In this document: positions 1 to 10,566 of the stretch, in pieces | How positions within the stretch are numbered: position 1 is the first letter of the stretch | Layout: each line of letters opens with the position of its first letter | Source of the DNA: Paraburkholderia bryophila | GTDB lineage: Bacteria > Pseudomonadota > Gammaproteobacteria > Burkholderiales > Burkholderiaceae | Direction: 5' to 3' | Assembly: GCF_013409255.1 (NCBI RefSeq) | Contig: NZ_JACCAS010000001.1 | Location: 1,798,001-1,862,000 of the forward strand | Length of the DNA: 64,000 nucleotides | Notes under the pieces: model-generated | Told to the model about the DNA's origin: nothing | The model's database searches: none | The model's input: the letters and a program-made list of their open reading frames with translations, nothing else | Program-made: the position numbers and the translations under genes

Positions 1-224
1 GACACGCGCTGCGGCATACGCCAGATATTGCGGACGATGCGCAGCAGCGCGTACAGCAGGATGAACAGCACCACCAGCCCGACCACGAACAGATTCAACG
101 AAATGTCGACGCGGTACGGCGGATAGATCAACAGCACCTGCCCCATATCGAAGCGCCCGACCACCGCCAGCACCACCGCGACGGCGAACAGCAACGCAAG
201 CCATAGAAGTCCCCGGATCGCCAT
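1..224 (-). CDS. hemY: HemY N-terminal part (partial)
   Basis: This is the 5' part of a gene that runs off the left edge; about 74 codons are visible. The peptide opens with a hydrophobic segment (about residues 3-20), has a loop containing a GQVLLIYPPYRVDIS-like stretch, and then a second hydrophobic segment (about 40-60). That two-helix hairpin is typical of HemY, an inner-membrane TPR protein of the porphyrin pathway whose exact biochemical role is still debated. The start lies 2 nt downstream of the hemDX stop codon, so the genes are co-transcribed as hemC-hemDX-hemY, the usual order in beta- and gammaproteobacteria. The TPR part is outside the window. Confidence 0.8.
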   Translation of the reverse strand, partial: MAIRGLLWLALLFAVAVVLAVVGRFDMGQVLLIYPPYRVDISLNLFVVGLVVLFILLYALLRIVRNIWRMPQRV

Positions 225-226
225 GA

Positions 227-2248
227 TTAACCTCGGTTCCGGTATTGATTGACGGCTTGCAGGCTCGTGTTCAGATTCGGCAGTTCGACCGCGGCGGAGC
301 CCGCGTCCACCTGCTTGACCAGATCTTCCACGGTCTGCGTCTTCTTCGACGCGTTGTCGAAGTAGCGCGTGAGCGACGACTGCGCCGCCTGCAGATCCGA
401 TTTCAGCGTGGTCTGGTTGCGCGACAGCAGCGCGAGACGCGCCGACAGCAGGCGCAGCTTCACGTTCTCACGCACGAAGTAGCCCTGGTCGGGCGTGACC
501 AGCATCGCGTCGGCATTGTCGATACGACGCACCTGCACGAGGCTCGTCAACTGCTGACCGATGCCCGTGGACACTTCGCGCCACCACACTTTCCAGCGCG
601 GCTCGCCGGTGGCCGCCGCCACCTTCGCCGTGTCGGCCCAGGTCGCGGCCTTCGGCGTGGCGTGCGCGATCGGCGCCTCGCCCGACAGCGGCAGGCTGTC
701 GATCTGGTCGATCGCGTTGTCGAGCTTGATGGCGAGACCCGTCAGGTCCGTGGACGGCGCGGCCTTCAGCTTGTCGATGTCTTGCGCGATCGCCTTGCGC
801 ACCGTGACGGCCTGCGGGCTGTCCGATGCGGCCAGACGCGTGTCCGCGCTTTGCAGCGCGAACAGCGCGAGCTGCGTGTTGCCGGTGAGCTGCAACTGCT
901 GGCTCGCGGCCGACAGCATCTGCGCGACTTCGGCGAAGGTCCAGTCGTCGCGATTGCGGGCGAGATCCGTGTATTGCTGCTGCAACGCCTGCTGCGCGGT
1001 TTGCGCGTCGGCGAGCTTGCCTTCGAGCTGCGCCACCTGCGCGTCCGATTGATGCACCGTGGCCAGCGCCTGTTCGGTCTTGACGCGCAACTCGCTGGTC
1101 TGCGCGTCGTTGGCCTGCTGGCGTTGCGCGAGTTGCTGCTCGGCGCGCTCCACCTTGCGGTTGAGCGCATAGCCGCCCACGCCCGCGCCGCAGGCAAGGA
1201 TCACGACGACAAACCACAGCAGCGGTCCGCTCGCGCTGCGGCGCTTTTGCGCTTCGTAGGGCGTGAAGGGGGGATTCGGCGGCAACCCGGTGGTTGCGGC
1301 CGGCTGGGGTGAAGCGTTCGTGGAAGCGGTCGTTTCAGTCATGCGTGATTGTGCCGGTGAATGAGCCGGGTTGGACGGTGCCGGTTGAACGATGGTCGGA
1401 ACGGCGGCAAGCAGAGCGCGGGCAATCCGGTCGTCGCCCGCGCCGGACACCGTCATGCTATCAAAACCCAATGCCCGCGCGGTCTGCGCAATACGGGGAT
1501 GCGGCGTGACGAGCGTAGCGTGTTTGAGCGCGGCGATTTCGCCGGTCGTCAGATGGTCCTGCGCGAGTTCGTGCAGATTGCGCACGCCTTCGGAACTGGT
1601 CAGCAGCCACGCGTGCGGCAGGCCGGCGAGCAATTCATGCACGCGCGCCCAGCCGCCGATCGACGGTTCGGGCACCAGACGCCGGTAAGCCGCGACCGTC
1701 TCGACCTCGGCGCCGGCTTCGCGCAGACGCTCGGCAAGCCATTCGCGGCCACCGTCGCCGCGCACGATCAGCACGCGTTTGCCCTCGAAGCCGGTGGCGC
1801 CGAGCGCGGTTTCGAGGGCCGCGAACAGCCCTTCGGAATCGAAGCGCGCGGCTTCCTCGTCGTTACCGGACGGCGGGCTGATCACGGTGTACGCCGGCGT
1901 CGCGACGCCATGGCGCGCGAGCGCCTGCACGCTGCCCGGCCCGACGACGCCGATCGGCAACGCGTGCGGCCAGATCGTGTCGCTGTGCGCGAACGCCTGG
2001 TCGATTGCGTTCGGTGAGACGAACACGACCAGCGCGTAGCGTTCGAGCGAAGCGAGCGCCGCGCGCAGCGGCGCGGCGTCGATGACCGGTGCAATGTCGA
2101 TCAGCGGGAAGTCGAGCGTGGCGATGCCGGCCTCGGCGAGCCGCGCGATCAGCTCGCTCGACTGACCGGCCGGTCGTGTAATCACGACCGTGAACGCCGT
2201 CTTGCCGGCGGCGGCGGACGAGGTGTTGCCGGAGGAGTCTGCTGTCAT
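227..2248 (-). CDS. hemDX: Uroporphyrinogen-III synthase fused to HemX
   Basis: A 673-residue fusion. Residues about 15-280 are a HemD domain (uroporphyrinogen-III synthase, which closes and inverts hydroxymethylbilane to uroporphyrinogen III). It starts with FTVVITRPAGQ and contains VVFVSPNAI and WLLTSSEGV stretches. A Pro/Ala/Ser linker follows, with an in-frame ATG near 1342 (residue 303) that could allow separate HemX translation. One transmembrane helix (about 344-364) then leads into a Gln/Ala-rich coiled coil and the HemX domain. The start was chosen because its ATG overlaps the hemC TGA by one base; the open frame extends further upstream but only as a shadow of hemC. Fused HemD-HemX proteins are known in Burkholderiaceae. 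HemX itself has no proven activity. Confidence 0.88.
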   Translation of the reverse strand: MTADSSGNTSSAAAGKTAFTVVITRPAGQSSELIARLAEAGIATLDFPLIDIAPVIDAAPLRAALASLERYALVVFVSPNAIDQAFAHSDTIWPHALPIGVVGPGSVQALARHGVATPAYTVISPPSGNDEEAARFDSEGLFAALETALGATGFEGKRVLIVRGDGGREWLAERLREAGAEVETVAAYRRLVPEPSIGGWARVHELLAGLPHAWLLTSSEGVRNLHELAQDHLTTGEIAALKHATLVTPHPRIAQTARALGFDSMTVSGAGDDRIARALLAAVPTIVQPAPSNPAHSPAQSRMTETTASTNASPQPAATTGLPPNPPFTPYEAQKRRSASGPLLWFVVVILACGAGVGGYALNRKVERAEQQLAQRQQANDAQTSELRVKTEQALATVHQSDAQVAQLEGKLADAQTAQQALQQQYTDLARNRDDWTFAEVAQMLSAASQQLQLTGNTQLALFALQSADTRLAASDSPQAVTVRKAIAQDIDKLKAAPSTDLTGLAIKLDNAIDQIDSLPLSGEAPIAHATPKAATWADTAKVAAATGEPRWKVWWREVSTGIGQQLTSLVQVRRIDNADAMLVTPDQGYFVRENVKLRLLSARLALLSRNQTTLKSDLQAAQSSLTRYFDNASKKTQTVEDLVKQVDAGSAAVELPNLNTSLQAVNQYRNRG

Positions 2249-3324
2249 CACTCGCCGGTCACCGCGCCGGGGGTTGTGTGGGGATTGGCGTCGGGACTTG
2301 CGTCGCTCGGCGCGCGGTTCGCGGCGTCGCTGGCAGCGCTGTTCGCAACGCCTGCAGCGGGACCGCTGGCCGTGCTGAGCGCACGCACGATCTCCATCGC
2401 GCCTTGCTCTTCGAGCTCGTCGGCGACCTGCTGACCAAGCGCGATTGCGCATTCGACGGTCGGCGCGGGCGCCGATGCCTGCGCGCTCAACACGCGCCGG
2501 CCGTCGGGCGTTGCGACGATACCGCGCAGATGCAACGCGCCGTCATGCCACGTGGCATACGCGGCGAGCGGCACTTCGCAACTGCCGCCGAGCGCGCGCG
2601 AGACCATGCGCTCCGCTTCGACGGCTGCGGCCGTGTGTTCGTGATGCAACGGCGCGAGCCACGCCGCGAGGTCCGCGCGATCGGCGCGAATCTCGATGCC
2701 GAGCGCGCCTTGGCCCGCCGCGGGCAAGCTGTCTTCCGGATCGAGCAGCGCACGGATGCGCTCAGCGAGACCCAGCCGCTTCAGCCCGGCGGCCGCCAGA
2801 ATGATCGCTGCGTAGTCGCCACGGTCGAGCTTGCCCAAGCGCGTATCCAGATTGCCGCGCAGCGGCCGCACTTCGAGATGCGGATAACGGATGCGCAACA
2901 TCGCCTCACGGCGCAGGCTGGACGTGCCGACCACCGCGCCGGCCGGCAACGCGGCCAGCGACTCGTACTGATTCGAGACCAGCGCGTCGCGCGGATCTTC
3001 GCGTTCCATGATGGTCGACAACGCAAAGCCCTCGGGCAAGGTCATCGGCACGTCTTTGAGCGAATGCACGGCAAGGTCGGCGCGACCGTCGGCCAGGGCG
3101 GCCTCCAGTTCCTTGACGAACAAACCCTTACCACCCACCTTCGACAAAGTGCGATCGAGAATTTGATCGCCACGTGTCGTCATTCCGAGGATTTTTACGT
3201 CACAAGATGGATATAATTTGTGCAGCGCACATCGCACATGCTCCGCCTGCCACATGGCAAGGCGGCTTTCTCGCGACGCAATCACAAGCGTGTGGGGTGG
3301 CGTAGAAAACGTCTCGGTGTTCAT
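2248..3324 (-). CDS. hemC: Porphobilinogen deaminase
   Basis: Hydroxymethylbilane synthase joins four porphobilinogens into the linear tetrapyrrole used by the next gene product, HemD. The 358-residue protein begins [18 protein letters not shown] and has the HSLKDVP segment with catalytic Asp91, the SLRREAML arginine cluster, and GGSCEVPL with Cys249, which should carry the dipyrromethane cofactor. The family is usually about 310 residues. The extra length is an Ala/Ser/Asn/Pro-rich tail of about 40 residues that looks disordered. The start at 3324 is preferred over a longer frame because it begins just before the conserved N terminus. Its stop overlaps the hemDX start by one base, indicating translational coupling. 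Confidence 0.93.
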   Translation of the reverse strand: MNTETFSTPPHTLVIASRESRLAMWQAEHVRCALHKLYPSCDVKILGMTTRGDQILDRTLSKVGGKGLFVKELEAALADGRADLAVHSLKDVPMTLPEGFALSTIMEREDPRDALVSNQYESLAALPAGAVVGTSSLRREAMLRIRYPHLEVRPLRGNLDTRLGKLDRGDYAAIILAAAGLKRLGLAERIRALLDPEDSLPAAGQGALGIEIRADRADLAAWLAPLHHEHTAAAVEAERMVSRALGGSCEVPLAAYATWHDGALHLRGIVATPDGRRVLSAQASAPAPTVECAIALGQQVADELEEQGAMEIVRALSTASGPAAGVANSAASDAANRAPSDASPDANPHTTPGAVTGE

Positions 3325-3738
3325 TAGCTTGCTGATCGAATGTCGGGATGTAATAACAATCAATGTTAGCACGCGCCCTTATGTCTCAAGGCACGGCCAG
3401 CCGCCGTGCGGGCGCGGTATCGATGGAGGAGACAGGCTTCGCGCAGCGCACGCCTGCCCCATCCCAGCCTGTTCACGCACGGTCGTTCGCGCACCGCTGC
3501 CCGGCATGCGGGATGATGCAATGCGGCGCAAGCTGCACGCGTGGCCGACCCGGCCGGCGTGCATCGCATGCCGGCGCACGGTCACCCTCACCGGCGTTTC
3601 GGCGGTTCAGCGTGCTGGTTCCACAGCCGTTCTCCATCGGCACCTGTCGTTAGTGCTGTTCACATTGCAGTCCGTAGCGCAGTTCCGCAGTAGCGGTTCA
3701 TCACTCAATAGACCCCGGCTTCCCTGAGGAAACCCATC
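3325..3738. other. Divergent intergenic region hemC/ppc
   Basis: This 414-base region separates the divergent hemC and ppc genes and should carry both promoters. The part nearest hemC is AT-richer, with a run at 3345-3375 that offers weak promoter-like hexamers in the minus direction. The part at 3380-3640 is GC-rich and carries only short unsupported open frames. A Shine-Dalgarno-like AGGA at 3727-3730 precedes the GTG start of ppc. No RNA gene or riboswitch was recognised. Confidence 0.5.
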
Positions 3739-6700
3739 GTGACGTCTTCCGGATCGGCGCGCCCTGCCCGCCGCAACGCTGCATCGCCCACCACCAACGC
3801 GGCCGACACCGCCGCGGCGCCTACCGCTTCCGCCGGCTCCGCCGCGAGCGCCACGCAGTCGACAGCGGCCAAACGCGCCGGCAAGACCGCCCGCGCCGCG
3901 CAGCCGGCCCATGCCGCCAAGGCCAGCAAATCCGCTAAAACGTCCACGCCCGCCAAGGCGGTCAAGCCCGTGAAAACCGTCAAGGCGGATAAGGCCACCT
4001 CGGCCGCGGCCGGTGTGACTGCGCCGCAGTTGCAAGCCGTGTCGAAAGACACCAAGGTGGCCGCGCCGAAAACCAACGGCCGCACGCGCGAAGACAAGGA
4101 CCACCCGCTGTTCCAGGACATCCGCTATCTGGGACGCCTGCTCGGCGACGTGCTGCGCGAGCAGGAAGGCGACGCGGTGTTCGACGTCGTCGAAACGATC
4201 CGTCAGACGGCGGTGCGCTTTCGCCGCGAGGACGACAGCGCGGCCGCGCAAACGCTCGACAAGAAATTGCGCTCGCTGAGCCCGGAGCAAACGGTCAGCG
4301 TGGTGCGCGCGTTCAGCTACTTCTCGCATCTGGCCAATATCGCCGAAGACCGCCACCGCAACCGCCGCCACCGGATTCACGCGTTGGCCGGCTCGACCTC
4401 GCAGCCGGGCACGATCGCCCATGCGCTCGATCGGCTCGTCGCCGCCGGCGCGGCCGCGACGCCGGTGCTGCAGCAGTTCTTCAACGAAGCGCTGATCGTG
4501 CCGGTGCTGACCGCGCACCCCACCGAGGTGCAGCGCAAGAGCATTCTCGACGCGCAGCACGACGTCGCCCGTCTGCTTGCCGAGCGCGACCAGCAACTGA
4601 CCGATCGCGAGCGCGTGCATAACGAAGCGATGCTGCGCGCACGCGTCACGTCGCTGTGGCAAACGCGCATGCTGCGCGACACGCGTCTGTCCGTCGCCGA
4701 CGAAATCGAGAACGCGCTGTCGTTCTATCGCGCCACCTTCCTCGAAGAAATCCCGGCGCTGTACGCCGATATCGAAGAAGCGCTCGCCGAACACGGCCTC
4801 GACGCGCGTCTGCCGCCGTTCTTCCAGATGGGTAGCTGGATCGGCGGCGACCGCGACGGCAATCCGAACGTCACGGCCGAAACGCTGGAAAACGCGATCA
4901 CCCGCCAGGCCGCGGTGATCTTCGAACACTACATGGAGCAGGTGCACAAGCTCGGCGCGGAGTTGTCGGTGTCGAACCTGCTGGCCGGCGCGAGCGAACC
5001 GCTCAAGGCGCTCGCCGCCGCGTCGCCCGACCAGTCGCCGCACCGCACCGACGAGCCGTATCGCCGCGCGCTGATCGGCATGTACACGCGGCTCGCCGCC
5101 AGCGCGCGCGTGCGTCTGGGCGAAGGCAGCGTGCCGGTGCGCAGCGCCGGCCGCGGCGCGGCGCCCGTGCGTGCGATCCCGTATGACGACTCCGCCGACT
5201 TCGTGCGCGACCTGCACGTGCTGATCGATTCGCTCGCCGAACATCACGGCGCGCCGCTGGCCGCGCCGCGTCTGTCGCCGCTCGCGCGCGCCGCTGAAGT
5301 GTTCGGCTTCCACCTCGCGAGCATCGACCTGCGTCAAAGCTCGGACATTCACGAAGCGGTGATCGCCGAATTGCTCAAGCGCGCGGGCGTCGTGGAAGAC
5401 TACGCGGCGCTGTCCGAAGCGGACAAGCTCACGGTGCTGCTCGCCGAACTGGCGCAGCCGCGTCCGTTGCGTCTGCCGTATGCCGAGTATTCCGATCTGG
5501 TGAAGAGCGAACTCGGTGTGCTCGAAGAAGCGCGTGTGACGCGTGAAAAATTCGGCGCGCGCGCGGTGCGCAACTACATCATTTCGCACACGGAAACGGT
5601 CAGCGATCTGGTCGAAGTGATGTTGCTGCAAAAGGAAACCGGCCTGCTGCACGGCCGCCTGGGCGACGCCAACGATCCGGCGCGCGCGGGCCTGATGGTG
5701 ATTCCGCTGTTCGAGACGATCCCCGACTTGCGCAACGCGCCGCACATCATGCGCGACCTGATTTCGCTGCCGGGCGTCGACGCGCTGATCGAACATCAGG
5801 GCAACGAGCAGGAAGTCATGCTCGGCTATTCGGACAGCAATAAAGACGGCGGTTTCCTCACATCGAACTGGGAGCTGTATCGCGCCGAACTCGCGCTGGT
5901 GTCGCTGTTCAACCAGCGCGGCGTGACGCTGCGGCTGTTCCATGGCCGCGGCGGCACCGTCGGCCGTGGGGGCGGTCCGACCTATCAGGCGATTCTGTCG
6001 CAGCCGCCGGGCACCGTCGACGGTCAGATCCGTTTGACCGAACAAGGTGAAGTGATTGCCAGCAAGTTCGGCAATCCGGAAATCGGCCGGCGCAATCTGG
6101 AAACGGTCGTGGCCGCGACGCTCGAAGCGTCGTTGCTGCCGCACGGCAATACGCCCGCGCAGTTGCCCGAGTTCGAAGAGACGATGCAGCAGTTGTCGGA
6201 CGCGGCCATGGCGTCGTATCGCGCGCTGGTCTATGAAACGCCGGGCTTCAAGGAGTACTTCTTCGAGTCGACGCCGATCGCCGAGATCGCCGAACTGAAC
6301 ATCGGCAGCCGGCCGGCTTCGCGCAAACTGCAAGATCCGAAGCAACGCAAGATCGAAGATCTGCGCGCGATTCCGTGGGGCTTTTCGTGGGGCCAATGCC
6401 GTTTGCTGCTGACCGGCTGGTACGGTTTCGGCAGCGCGGTGGCCGCGCATCTGGATAGCGCGCCGAGCGACGCCGAACGCGCGCGCCGTCTCACGTTGCT
6501 GAAGAAAATGCACAAGAGCTGGCCGTTCTTCTCGAACCTGCTGTCGAACATGGACATGGTGCTGGCGAAGACCGACCTCGCGGTCGCTTCGCGTTATGCG
6601 GCGCTGGTGTCGGACAAAAAGCTGCGCAAGCACGTGTTCGAGCGGATCGTCGCGGAGTGGGAACGCACGTCGAAGGTGTTGTCGGAAATCACCGGCAAGA

Positions 6701-6891
6701 GCGAGCGGCTCGCCGAAAATCCGCTGCTCGCGCGTTCGATCAAGAACCGCTTCCCGTATCTCGATCCGCTGAACCACTTGCAGGTGGAGTTGCTCAAGCG
6801 TCACCGCGCGGGCGACACCAACGCGCGCGTGCGCCGCGGGATTCACCTGAGCATCAACGGGATTGCGGCGGGGCTGCGCAATACGGGTTAA
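3739..6891 (+). CDS. ppc: Phosphoenolpyruvate carboxylase
   Basis: Carboxylates phosphoenolpyruvate to oxaloacetate, an anaplerotic step feeding the TCA cycle. Conserved elements are [13 protein letters not shown] (His near residue 260), [14 protein letters not shown], and the glycine loop [17 protein letters not shown] (His near 735). The C terminus ends ...GLRNTG, as the family does. At 1050 residues it is about 100 longer than usual. The excess is an Ala/Lys/Thr/Ser-rich N-terminal extension (residues 1-100) resembling a histone-H1-like disordered tail. The start is a GTG preceded by AGGA with 8 nt spacing. A later start near the conserved domain cannot be excluded. A strong terminator follows. 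Confidence 0.95.
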   Translation: MTSSGSARPARRNAASPTTNAADTAAAPTASAGSAASATQSTAAKRAGKTARAAQPAHAAKASKSAKTSTPAKAVKPVKTVKADKATSAAAGVTAPQLQAVSKDTKVAAPKTNGRTREDKDHPLFQDIRYLGRLLGDVLREQEGDAVFDVVETIRQTAVRFRREDDSAAAQTLDKKLRSLSPEQTVSVVRAFSYFSHLANIAEDRHRNRRHRIHALAGSTSQPGTIAHALDRLVAAGAAATPVLQQFFNEALIVPVLTAHPTEVQRKSILDAQHDVARLLAERDQQLTDRERVHNEAMLRARVTSLWQTRMLRDTRLSVADEIENALSFYRATFLEEIPALYADIEEALAEHGLDARLPPFFQMGSWIGGDRDGNPNVTAETLENAITRQAAVIFEHYMEQVHKLGAELSVSNLLAGASEPLKALAAASPDQSPHRTDEPYRRALIGMYTRLAASARVRLGEGSVPVRSAGRGAAPVRAIPYDDSADFVRDLHVLIDSLAEHHGAPLAAPRLSPLARAAEVFGFHLASIDLRQSSDIHEAVIAELLKRAGVVEDYAALSEADKLTVLLAELAQPRPLRLPYAEYSDLVKSELGVLEEARVTREKFGARAVRNYIISHTETVSDLVEVMLLQKETGLLHGRLGDANDPARAGLMVIPLFETIPDLRNAPHIMRDLISLPGVDALIEHQGNEQEVMLGYSDSNKDGGFLTSNWELYRAELALVSLFNQRGVTLRLFHGRGGTVGRGGGPTYQAILSQPPGTVDGQIRLTEQGEVIASKFGNPEIGRRNLETVVAATLEASLLPHGNTPAQLPEFEETMQQLSDAAMASYRALVYETPGFKEYFFESTPIAEIAELNIGSRPASRKLQDPKQRKIEDLRAIPWGFSWGQCRLLLTGWYGFGSAVAAHLDSAPSDAERARRLTLLKKMHKSWPFFSNLLSNMDMVLAKTDLAVASRYAALVSDKKLRKHVFERIVAEWERTSKVLSEITGKSERLAENPLLARSIKNRFPYLDPLNHLQVELLKRHRAGDTNARVRRGIHLSINGIAAGLRNTG

Positions 6892-6937
6892 GCACACGGC
6901 TTGAGAGTACGAAAGCGGCGTGGTCGGCCGCTTGAAC

Positions 6938-6982
6938 GACAACGCCGGGCACGGAGTTTTTTCCGTGCCCGGCGTTGTCATT
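6938..6982 (+). terminator. Rho-independent terminator of ppc
   Basis: A perfect 18-bp stem (6938-6955 pairing with 6962-6979) has a six-base T-rich loop and is followed by a short T run. It lies 47 bases after the ppc stop codon. The long GC-rich stem makes it a strong hairpin. It may also act on the convergent methyltransferase transcript. Confidence 0.85.
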
Positions 6983-7025
6983 TTCAGCTGGGGATTTTTG
7001 CTTCGCGCGTTCCTTCGCGCGTTCT

Positions 7026-7778
7026 TCAGTGCGCTTCGACCATCAGCGCATCGAGCTTGAACGAGCCATCTTCCTGCACGCCGAAATAGGCGCGCACCTC
7101 GTCCGGTGAATACGTCCACAGCGAACGGATCGCCACGACTCGCGGTTCGGGCGTGCGCATGCGCGCCACCCACGAACTGAATTCGATATCGATGCGCCAG
7201 CGCTCGCGAATCGACGCCTGGAATCCCGCCGCTTCGAAAAACGCGACCCACTCGTCGGCGCGGTAATCGCGGATATGCGAACCGTCGCGCAACACCTCGA
7301 CCGCCTGCAAGTGCGTATCGAGCAACGGATGATCGGTGCCGGCGATATCGATAAACAACACCTTGCCGCCCGGCTTCAACACACGCCGCACTTCCGTGAG
7401 CGCGAGCGGCACGTCGTGCCAGTGGTGCGCGCTCATCCGGCTGATCACCCAGTCGAAGCTGTGGTCGGCGAACGGCAGCTTTTCCGCCGCGCCCTGCTGC
7501 GTGCGAATGTTCGCGAGGCCGCGCTCTTTCGCCGCGCCTTCGACCGTCGCGAGCATTTGCGGCGCGATATCGTACGCGACCACCTCTTTCGCATGCTTCG
7601 CGACCGCGAAGCTCGCGTGGCCCGCGCCGCATCCCATGTCGAGCACCGTCGCGTCCGGCGTCGCGGCGATCGACGTCGCCAGCGTCTGCAGATCGGCACC
7701 GGTGGCATGGGTCTGACTCGTCAAATACGCGGCGGCGGTCGAGCCGAAGGCGTCGGCGACCTGATCGTGATGCTTCAT
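7026..7778 (-). CDS. Class I SAM-dependent methyltransferase
   Basis: A 250-residue methyltransferase of the UbiE/Methyltransf_11 type. The SAM-binding motif I reads VLDMGCGAGHAS at residues 45-56. An acidic residue follows the second strand (VVAYDIAP), and later come FDWVISRMSAHHW and the post-motif GGKVLFIDIAG. The substrate is not evident; proteins of this style act on small molecules or quinone precursors. The start at 7778 (MKHHDQVADAFG) fits the conserved N terminus, and a longer frame upstream reads through the promoter region. It is transcribed divergently from the XRE regulator at 7970, which may control it. Confidence 0.8.
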   Translation of the reverse strand: MKHHDQVADAFGSTAAAYLTSQTHATGADLQTLATSIAATPDATVLDMGCGAGHASFAVAKHAKEVVAYDIAPQMLATVEGAAKERGLANIRTQQGAAEKLPFADHSFDWVISRMSAHHWHDVPLALTEVRRVLKPGGKVLFIDIAGTDHPLLDTHLQAVEVLRDGSHIRDYRADEWVAFFEAAGFQASIRERWRIDIEFSSWVARMRTPEPRVVAIRSLWTYSPDEVRAYFGVQEDGSFKLDALMVEAH

Positions 7779-7969
7779 GGGGAGGCTCCGGTTATCGGTT
7801 ATTGGGTGAAACCCAGCTGATACGGGAAGGCGTTGCTGCGTTCCTGCCGCTACAATAGGGCCCGCCGTGTACCAGTACAAGTTAAGCAATTATTCTGGTA
7901 TCAAAAGCACCCCCAAAAAGATCACCCGAACAATCCCCTCTACGCCTCTCTACGCGCCGCCCGCTCAGA

Positions 7970-8782
7970 ATGACCACGCCGCCCACCGCCGACCACCCGC
8001 CGCCGCTCGAAGCCACCCCCGCCCGTGCGCTCGGCGACTTCATCCGCGCTCACCGCGAGCGCCTGTCGCCGCAAGCGGTCGGCCTGCCGCCCGGTCCGCG
8101 CCGCCGCACGCCCGGCTTGCGGCGCGAGGAAGTCGCGCAACTGTGCGGCGTGAGCCCGACCTGGTACACGTGGATCGAGCAAGGGCGGCCGGTGTCGGCT
8201 TCCGCCGAGGCGCTCGCGCGGATCGCGGTCGCGTTGCAGCTGTCGCGCGCCGAGCGGGCCTATCTGTTCGAGCTGGCCGCCCAGCGCGATCCGGCCGAGC
8301 CCGACCCGGCCGCCGCCGAGGCGCCCGCCACGCTGCTCGAAACCGTGCGGCTGGTCAACGCGCCGGCGTATGTGCTCGACCGTCAGTGGACCGCGCTGGC
8401 GTGGAACGAGCGCGCCGCCGACCTGTTCGTCGGCTGGCTGGATGGCGCGCACGATCGCAATCTGCTGCGCTACACCTTCACCGAACCCGCCGCGAGCGAG
8501 CTGATCGTCGATTGGGAAACGCGCGCGCGGCGGCTCGCCGCCGAGTTTCGCGCCGACTCGATCCGGCATCTGAACGACGCGCCCACGCGCGCGCTGATCG
8601 ACTCGCTCAGCGCCGCCAGCGACGCGTTCACGCGCTTCTGGGCGTCGCAGGACGTCGGCGGCCGCGAGGGCGGGCGGCGCGAATTCAACCATCCGCGCGA
8701 CGGCCGCATCGTCTATGACCAGATCACGTTCAAACCCGCGCATCGTGAGGATCTGAAGCTGGTGGTGCTGGTGCGCGAGTAG
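7970..8782 (+). CDS. XRE-family regulator with MmyB-like domain
   Basis: A 270-residue cytoplasmic transcription factor. Residues about 20-90 form an XRE-type helix-turn-helix with the hallmark RRTPGLRREEVAQLCGVS and TWYTWIEQGR, as in the MmyB/actinobacterial regulator family. Residues 110-268 form the MmyB-like PAS-type ligand-binding domain (NAPAYVLDRQWTALAWN, FNHPRDGRIVYDQ), believed in related proteins to bind fatty-acid-like molecules. The divergent methyltransferase at 7026-7778 is the likely target, with operators in the 191-base gap between them. The ligand is unknown. Confidence 0.85.
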   Translation: MTTPPTADHPPPLEATPARALGDFIRAHRERLSPQAVGLPPGPRRRTPGLRREEVAQLCGVSPTWYTWIEQGRPVSASAEALARIAVALQLSRAERAYLFELAAQRDPAEPDPAAAEAPATLLETVRLVNAPAYVLDRQWTALAWNERAADLFVGWLDGAHDRNLLRYTFTEPAASELIVDWETRARRLAAEFRADSIRHLNDAPTRALIDSLSAASDAFTRFWASQDVGGREGGRREFNHPRDGRIVYDQITFKPAHREDLKLVVLVRE

Positions 8783-8890
8783 CCGCGCAGGCGCTCGACA
8801 CGCCGCTCAGCGTGCGTGTCCCGACTCGTTCGCCGGGATGGCCGCGCGTTCGCGGCCCACCGCCCTGTCTTCCGCCCGCCCGGCCGGTGT

Positions 8891-8896
8891 TAAAAT
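8891..8896 (+). promoter_or_regulatory. Candidate -10 box upstream of argH
   Basis: A TAAAAT hexamer sits 111 bases before the argH start in otherwise GC-rich DNA. The -35 region 17 bases upstream is a poor match (TCTTCC), so this is a tentative sigma-70 promoter call. Confidence 0.35.
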
Positions 8897-9007
8897 CCCT
8901 GTCTTTCCGCGCTTCGGCGGCATCTCGCACGCACCGTGCCATTGCGCCGCCAGCCTCTTCACCGCTCGTTCAACTGCTGCCTAACCGCCGCTTAACTGCC
9001 CAACACC

Positions 9008-10414
9008 ATGACGTCCCAACTGCACAAAAAAGGCGAAGCCTGGTCGGCTCGCTTCTCGGAGCCGATGTCGGAACTCGTCAAACGCTATACGTCGTCGGTC
9101 TTCTTCGACAAGCGTCTGGCGCTCGTCGATATCGAGGGATCGCTCGCGCACGCCTCGATGCTGGCCGCGCAGAAGATCATCGCCGACGACGACCTCGCCG
9201 CGATTCAACGCGGCATGGCGCAGATCAAGGGTGAAATCGAGCGCGGCGAATTCGAGTGGCAACTCGACCTGGAAGACGTCCACCTGAATATCGAAGCGCG
9301 TCTGACCGCGCTGATCGGCGACGCCGGCAAGCGCCTGCACACCGGCCGCTCGCGTAACGACCAGGTCGCGACCGACATCCGTCTGTGGCTGCGCGGCGAG
9401 ATCGACCGGATCGGCGGCTTGCTGACGGAACTGCGCGTGGCGCTCGTCGACATGGCGGAGAAAAACGCGTCGACCATCATGCCGGGCTTCACGCACCTGC
9501 AGGTCGCGCAGCCGGTCACGTTCGGGCATCACCTGCTCGCCTACGTCGAAATGTTCTCGCGCGACGCCGAACGCATGATCGATTGCCGCAAGCGCGTGAA
9601 TCGCCTGCCGCTGGGCGCCGCCGCGTTGGCCGGCACCAGCTATCCGATCGACCGTCACGCGGTGGCGAAAACGCTGGGCTTCGACGGCATCTGCGCGAAC
9701 TCGCTCGACGCCGTTTCCGACCGCGACTTCGCGATCGAATTCACGGCCGCGTCGGCCCTCGTCATGACGCACGTGTCGCGCTTCTCCGAAGAGTTGGTGC
9801 TGTGGATGAGCCCGCGCGTCGGCTTTATCGATCTGGCCGACCGCTTCTGCACCGGTTCGTCGATCATGCCGCAGAAGAAGAACCCGGACGTACCCGAACT
9901 CGCGCGCGGCAAGACCGGCCGAGTGAACGGCCACCTGATCGCACTGCTGACGCTGATGAAAGGCCAGCCGCTCGCGTACAACAAAGACAATCAGGAAGAC
10001 AAGGAACCGCTGTTCGACACCGTCGACACGGTCGCCGACACGCTGCGCATCTTCGCTGAAATGGTCGCGGGTATTTCGGTGAAGCCGCAAGCCATGCGCG
10101 CGGCTGCGTTGCAAGGCTTCTCCACTGCCACCGATCTGGCCGACTATCTGGTCAAACGCGGCCTGCCGTTCCGCGACGCGCACGAAGCGGTCGCGCTGGC
10201 GGTGCGTGTCTGCGCGGATCGCGGCTGCGATCTGGCGGATCTATCGCTCGAGGAAATGCGCGCGGAACTGCCGAACGTCGCGCATCTGATCGGCGACGAC
10301 GTGTTCTCGTATCTGACGCTGGAAGGCTCGGTGGCGAGCCGCAATCATCCGGGCGGCACGGCGCCGGAACAGGTGCTCGCGGCTGTGAAGGCGGCGCGGG
10401 CAGCGTTGCAGTAA
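9008..10414 (+). CDS. argH: Argininosuccinate lyase
   Basis: Splits argininosuccinate into arginine and fumarate, the last step of arginine biosynthesis. The 468-residue protein has the expected length. It contains [11 protein letters not shown] near residues 115-125, the fumarase/aspartase superfamily signature [16 protein letters not shown] starting at about residue 283 (its Ser is in the mobile catalytic loop), and the family's C-terminal [15 protein letters not shown] stretch. It stands alone on the plus strand, flanked by a regulator and its own terminator. Other arg genes are not in the window. Confidence 0.96.
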   Translation: MTSQLHKKGEAWSARFSEPMSELVKRYTSSVFFDKRLALVDIEGSLAHASMLAAQKIIADDDLAAIQRGMAQIKGEIERGEFEWQLDLEDVHLNIEARLTALIGDAGKRLHTGRSRNDQVATDIRLWLRGEIDRIGGLLTELRVALVDMAEKNASTIMPGFTHLQVAQPVTFGHHLLAYVEMFSRDAERMIDCRKRVNRLPLGAAALAGTSYPIDRHAVAKTLGFDGICANSLDAVSDRDFAIEFTAASALVMTHVSRFSEELVLWMSPRVGFIDLADRFCTGSSIMPQKKNPDVPELARGKTGRVNGHLIALLTLMKGQPLAYNKDNQEDKEPLFDTVDTVADTLRIFAEMVAGISVKPQAMRAAALQGFSTATDLADYLVKRGLPFRDAHEAVALAVRVCADRGCDLADLSLEEMRAELPNVAHLIGDDVFSYLTLEGSVASRNHPGGTAPEQVLAAVKAARAALQ

Positions 10415-10471
10415 GCGGCACTGCGGCATGTGATGAGCGCGCTTGCCGCGTGCTCGTCGCTAACGCGATAG

Positions 10472-10505
10472 AAAGCGAATCCATCAACCGGGTTCGCTTT
10501 TTTTT
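10472..10505 (+). terminator. Rho-independent terminator of argH
   Basis: An 8-bp AAAGCGAA/TTCGCTTT stem, extended by three further pairs, is closed by a short loop and followed by a run of eight T residues. It lies about 58 bases after the argH stop codon. Confidence 0.8.
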
Positions 10506-10536
10506 CGTCCTGAATGCGGTCCATGAATGCGCCGCA

Positions 10537-10566
10537 CCAAAAAAATAGCCCGCACGAAGCGGGCTA
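10537..10566 (-). terminator. Terminator for the NIPSNAP-like gene
   Basis: The stem TAGCCCGC/GCGGGCTA (10546-10553 with 10559-10566) has a five-base loop. Read on the minus strand it is followed by a run of seven T. It lies 139 bases downstream of the minus-strand gene that ends at 10705 and converges with the argH terminator. Confidence 0.75.

Noticed and set aside
3607..3738. Possible gene or RNA in the GC-rich half of the hemC/ppc gap
   Set aside because: Only short overlapping frames; no tRNA fold, terminator or conserved motif.
3607..7632. A 1341-residue minus-strand open frame across ppc
   Set aside because: It is antisense to the well-supported ppc gene, very rich in Arg/His/Gln/Ala, and has no domain. 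Long antisense frames arise here from third-position GC.
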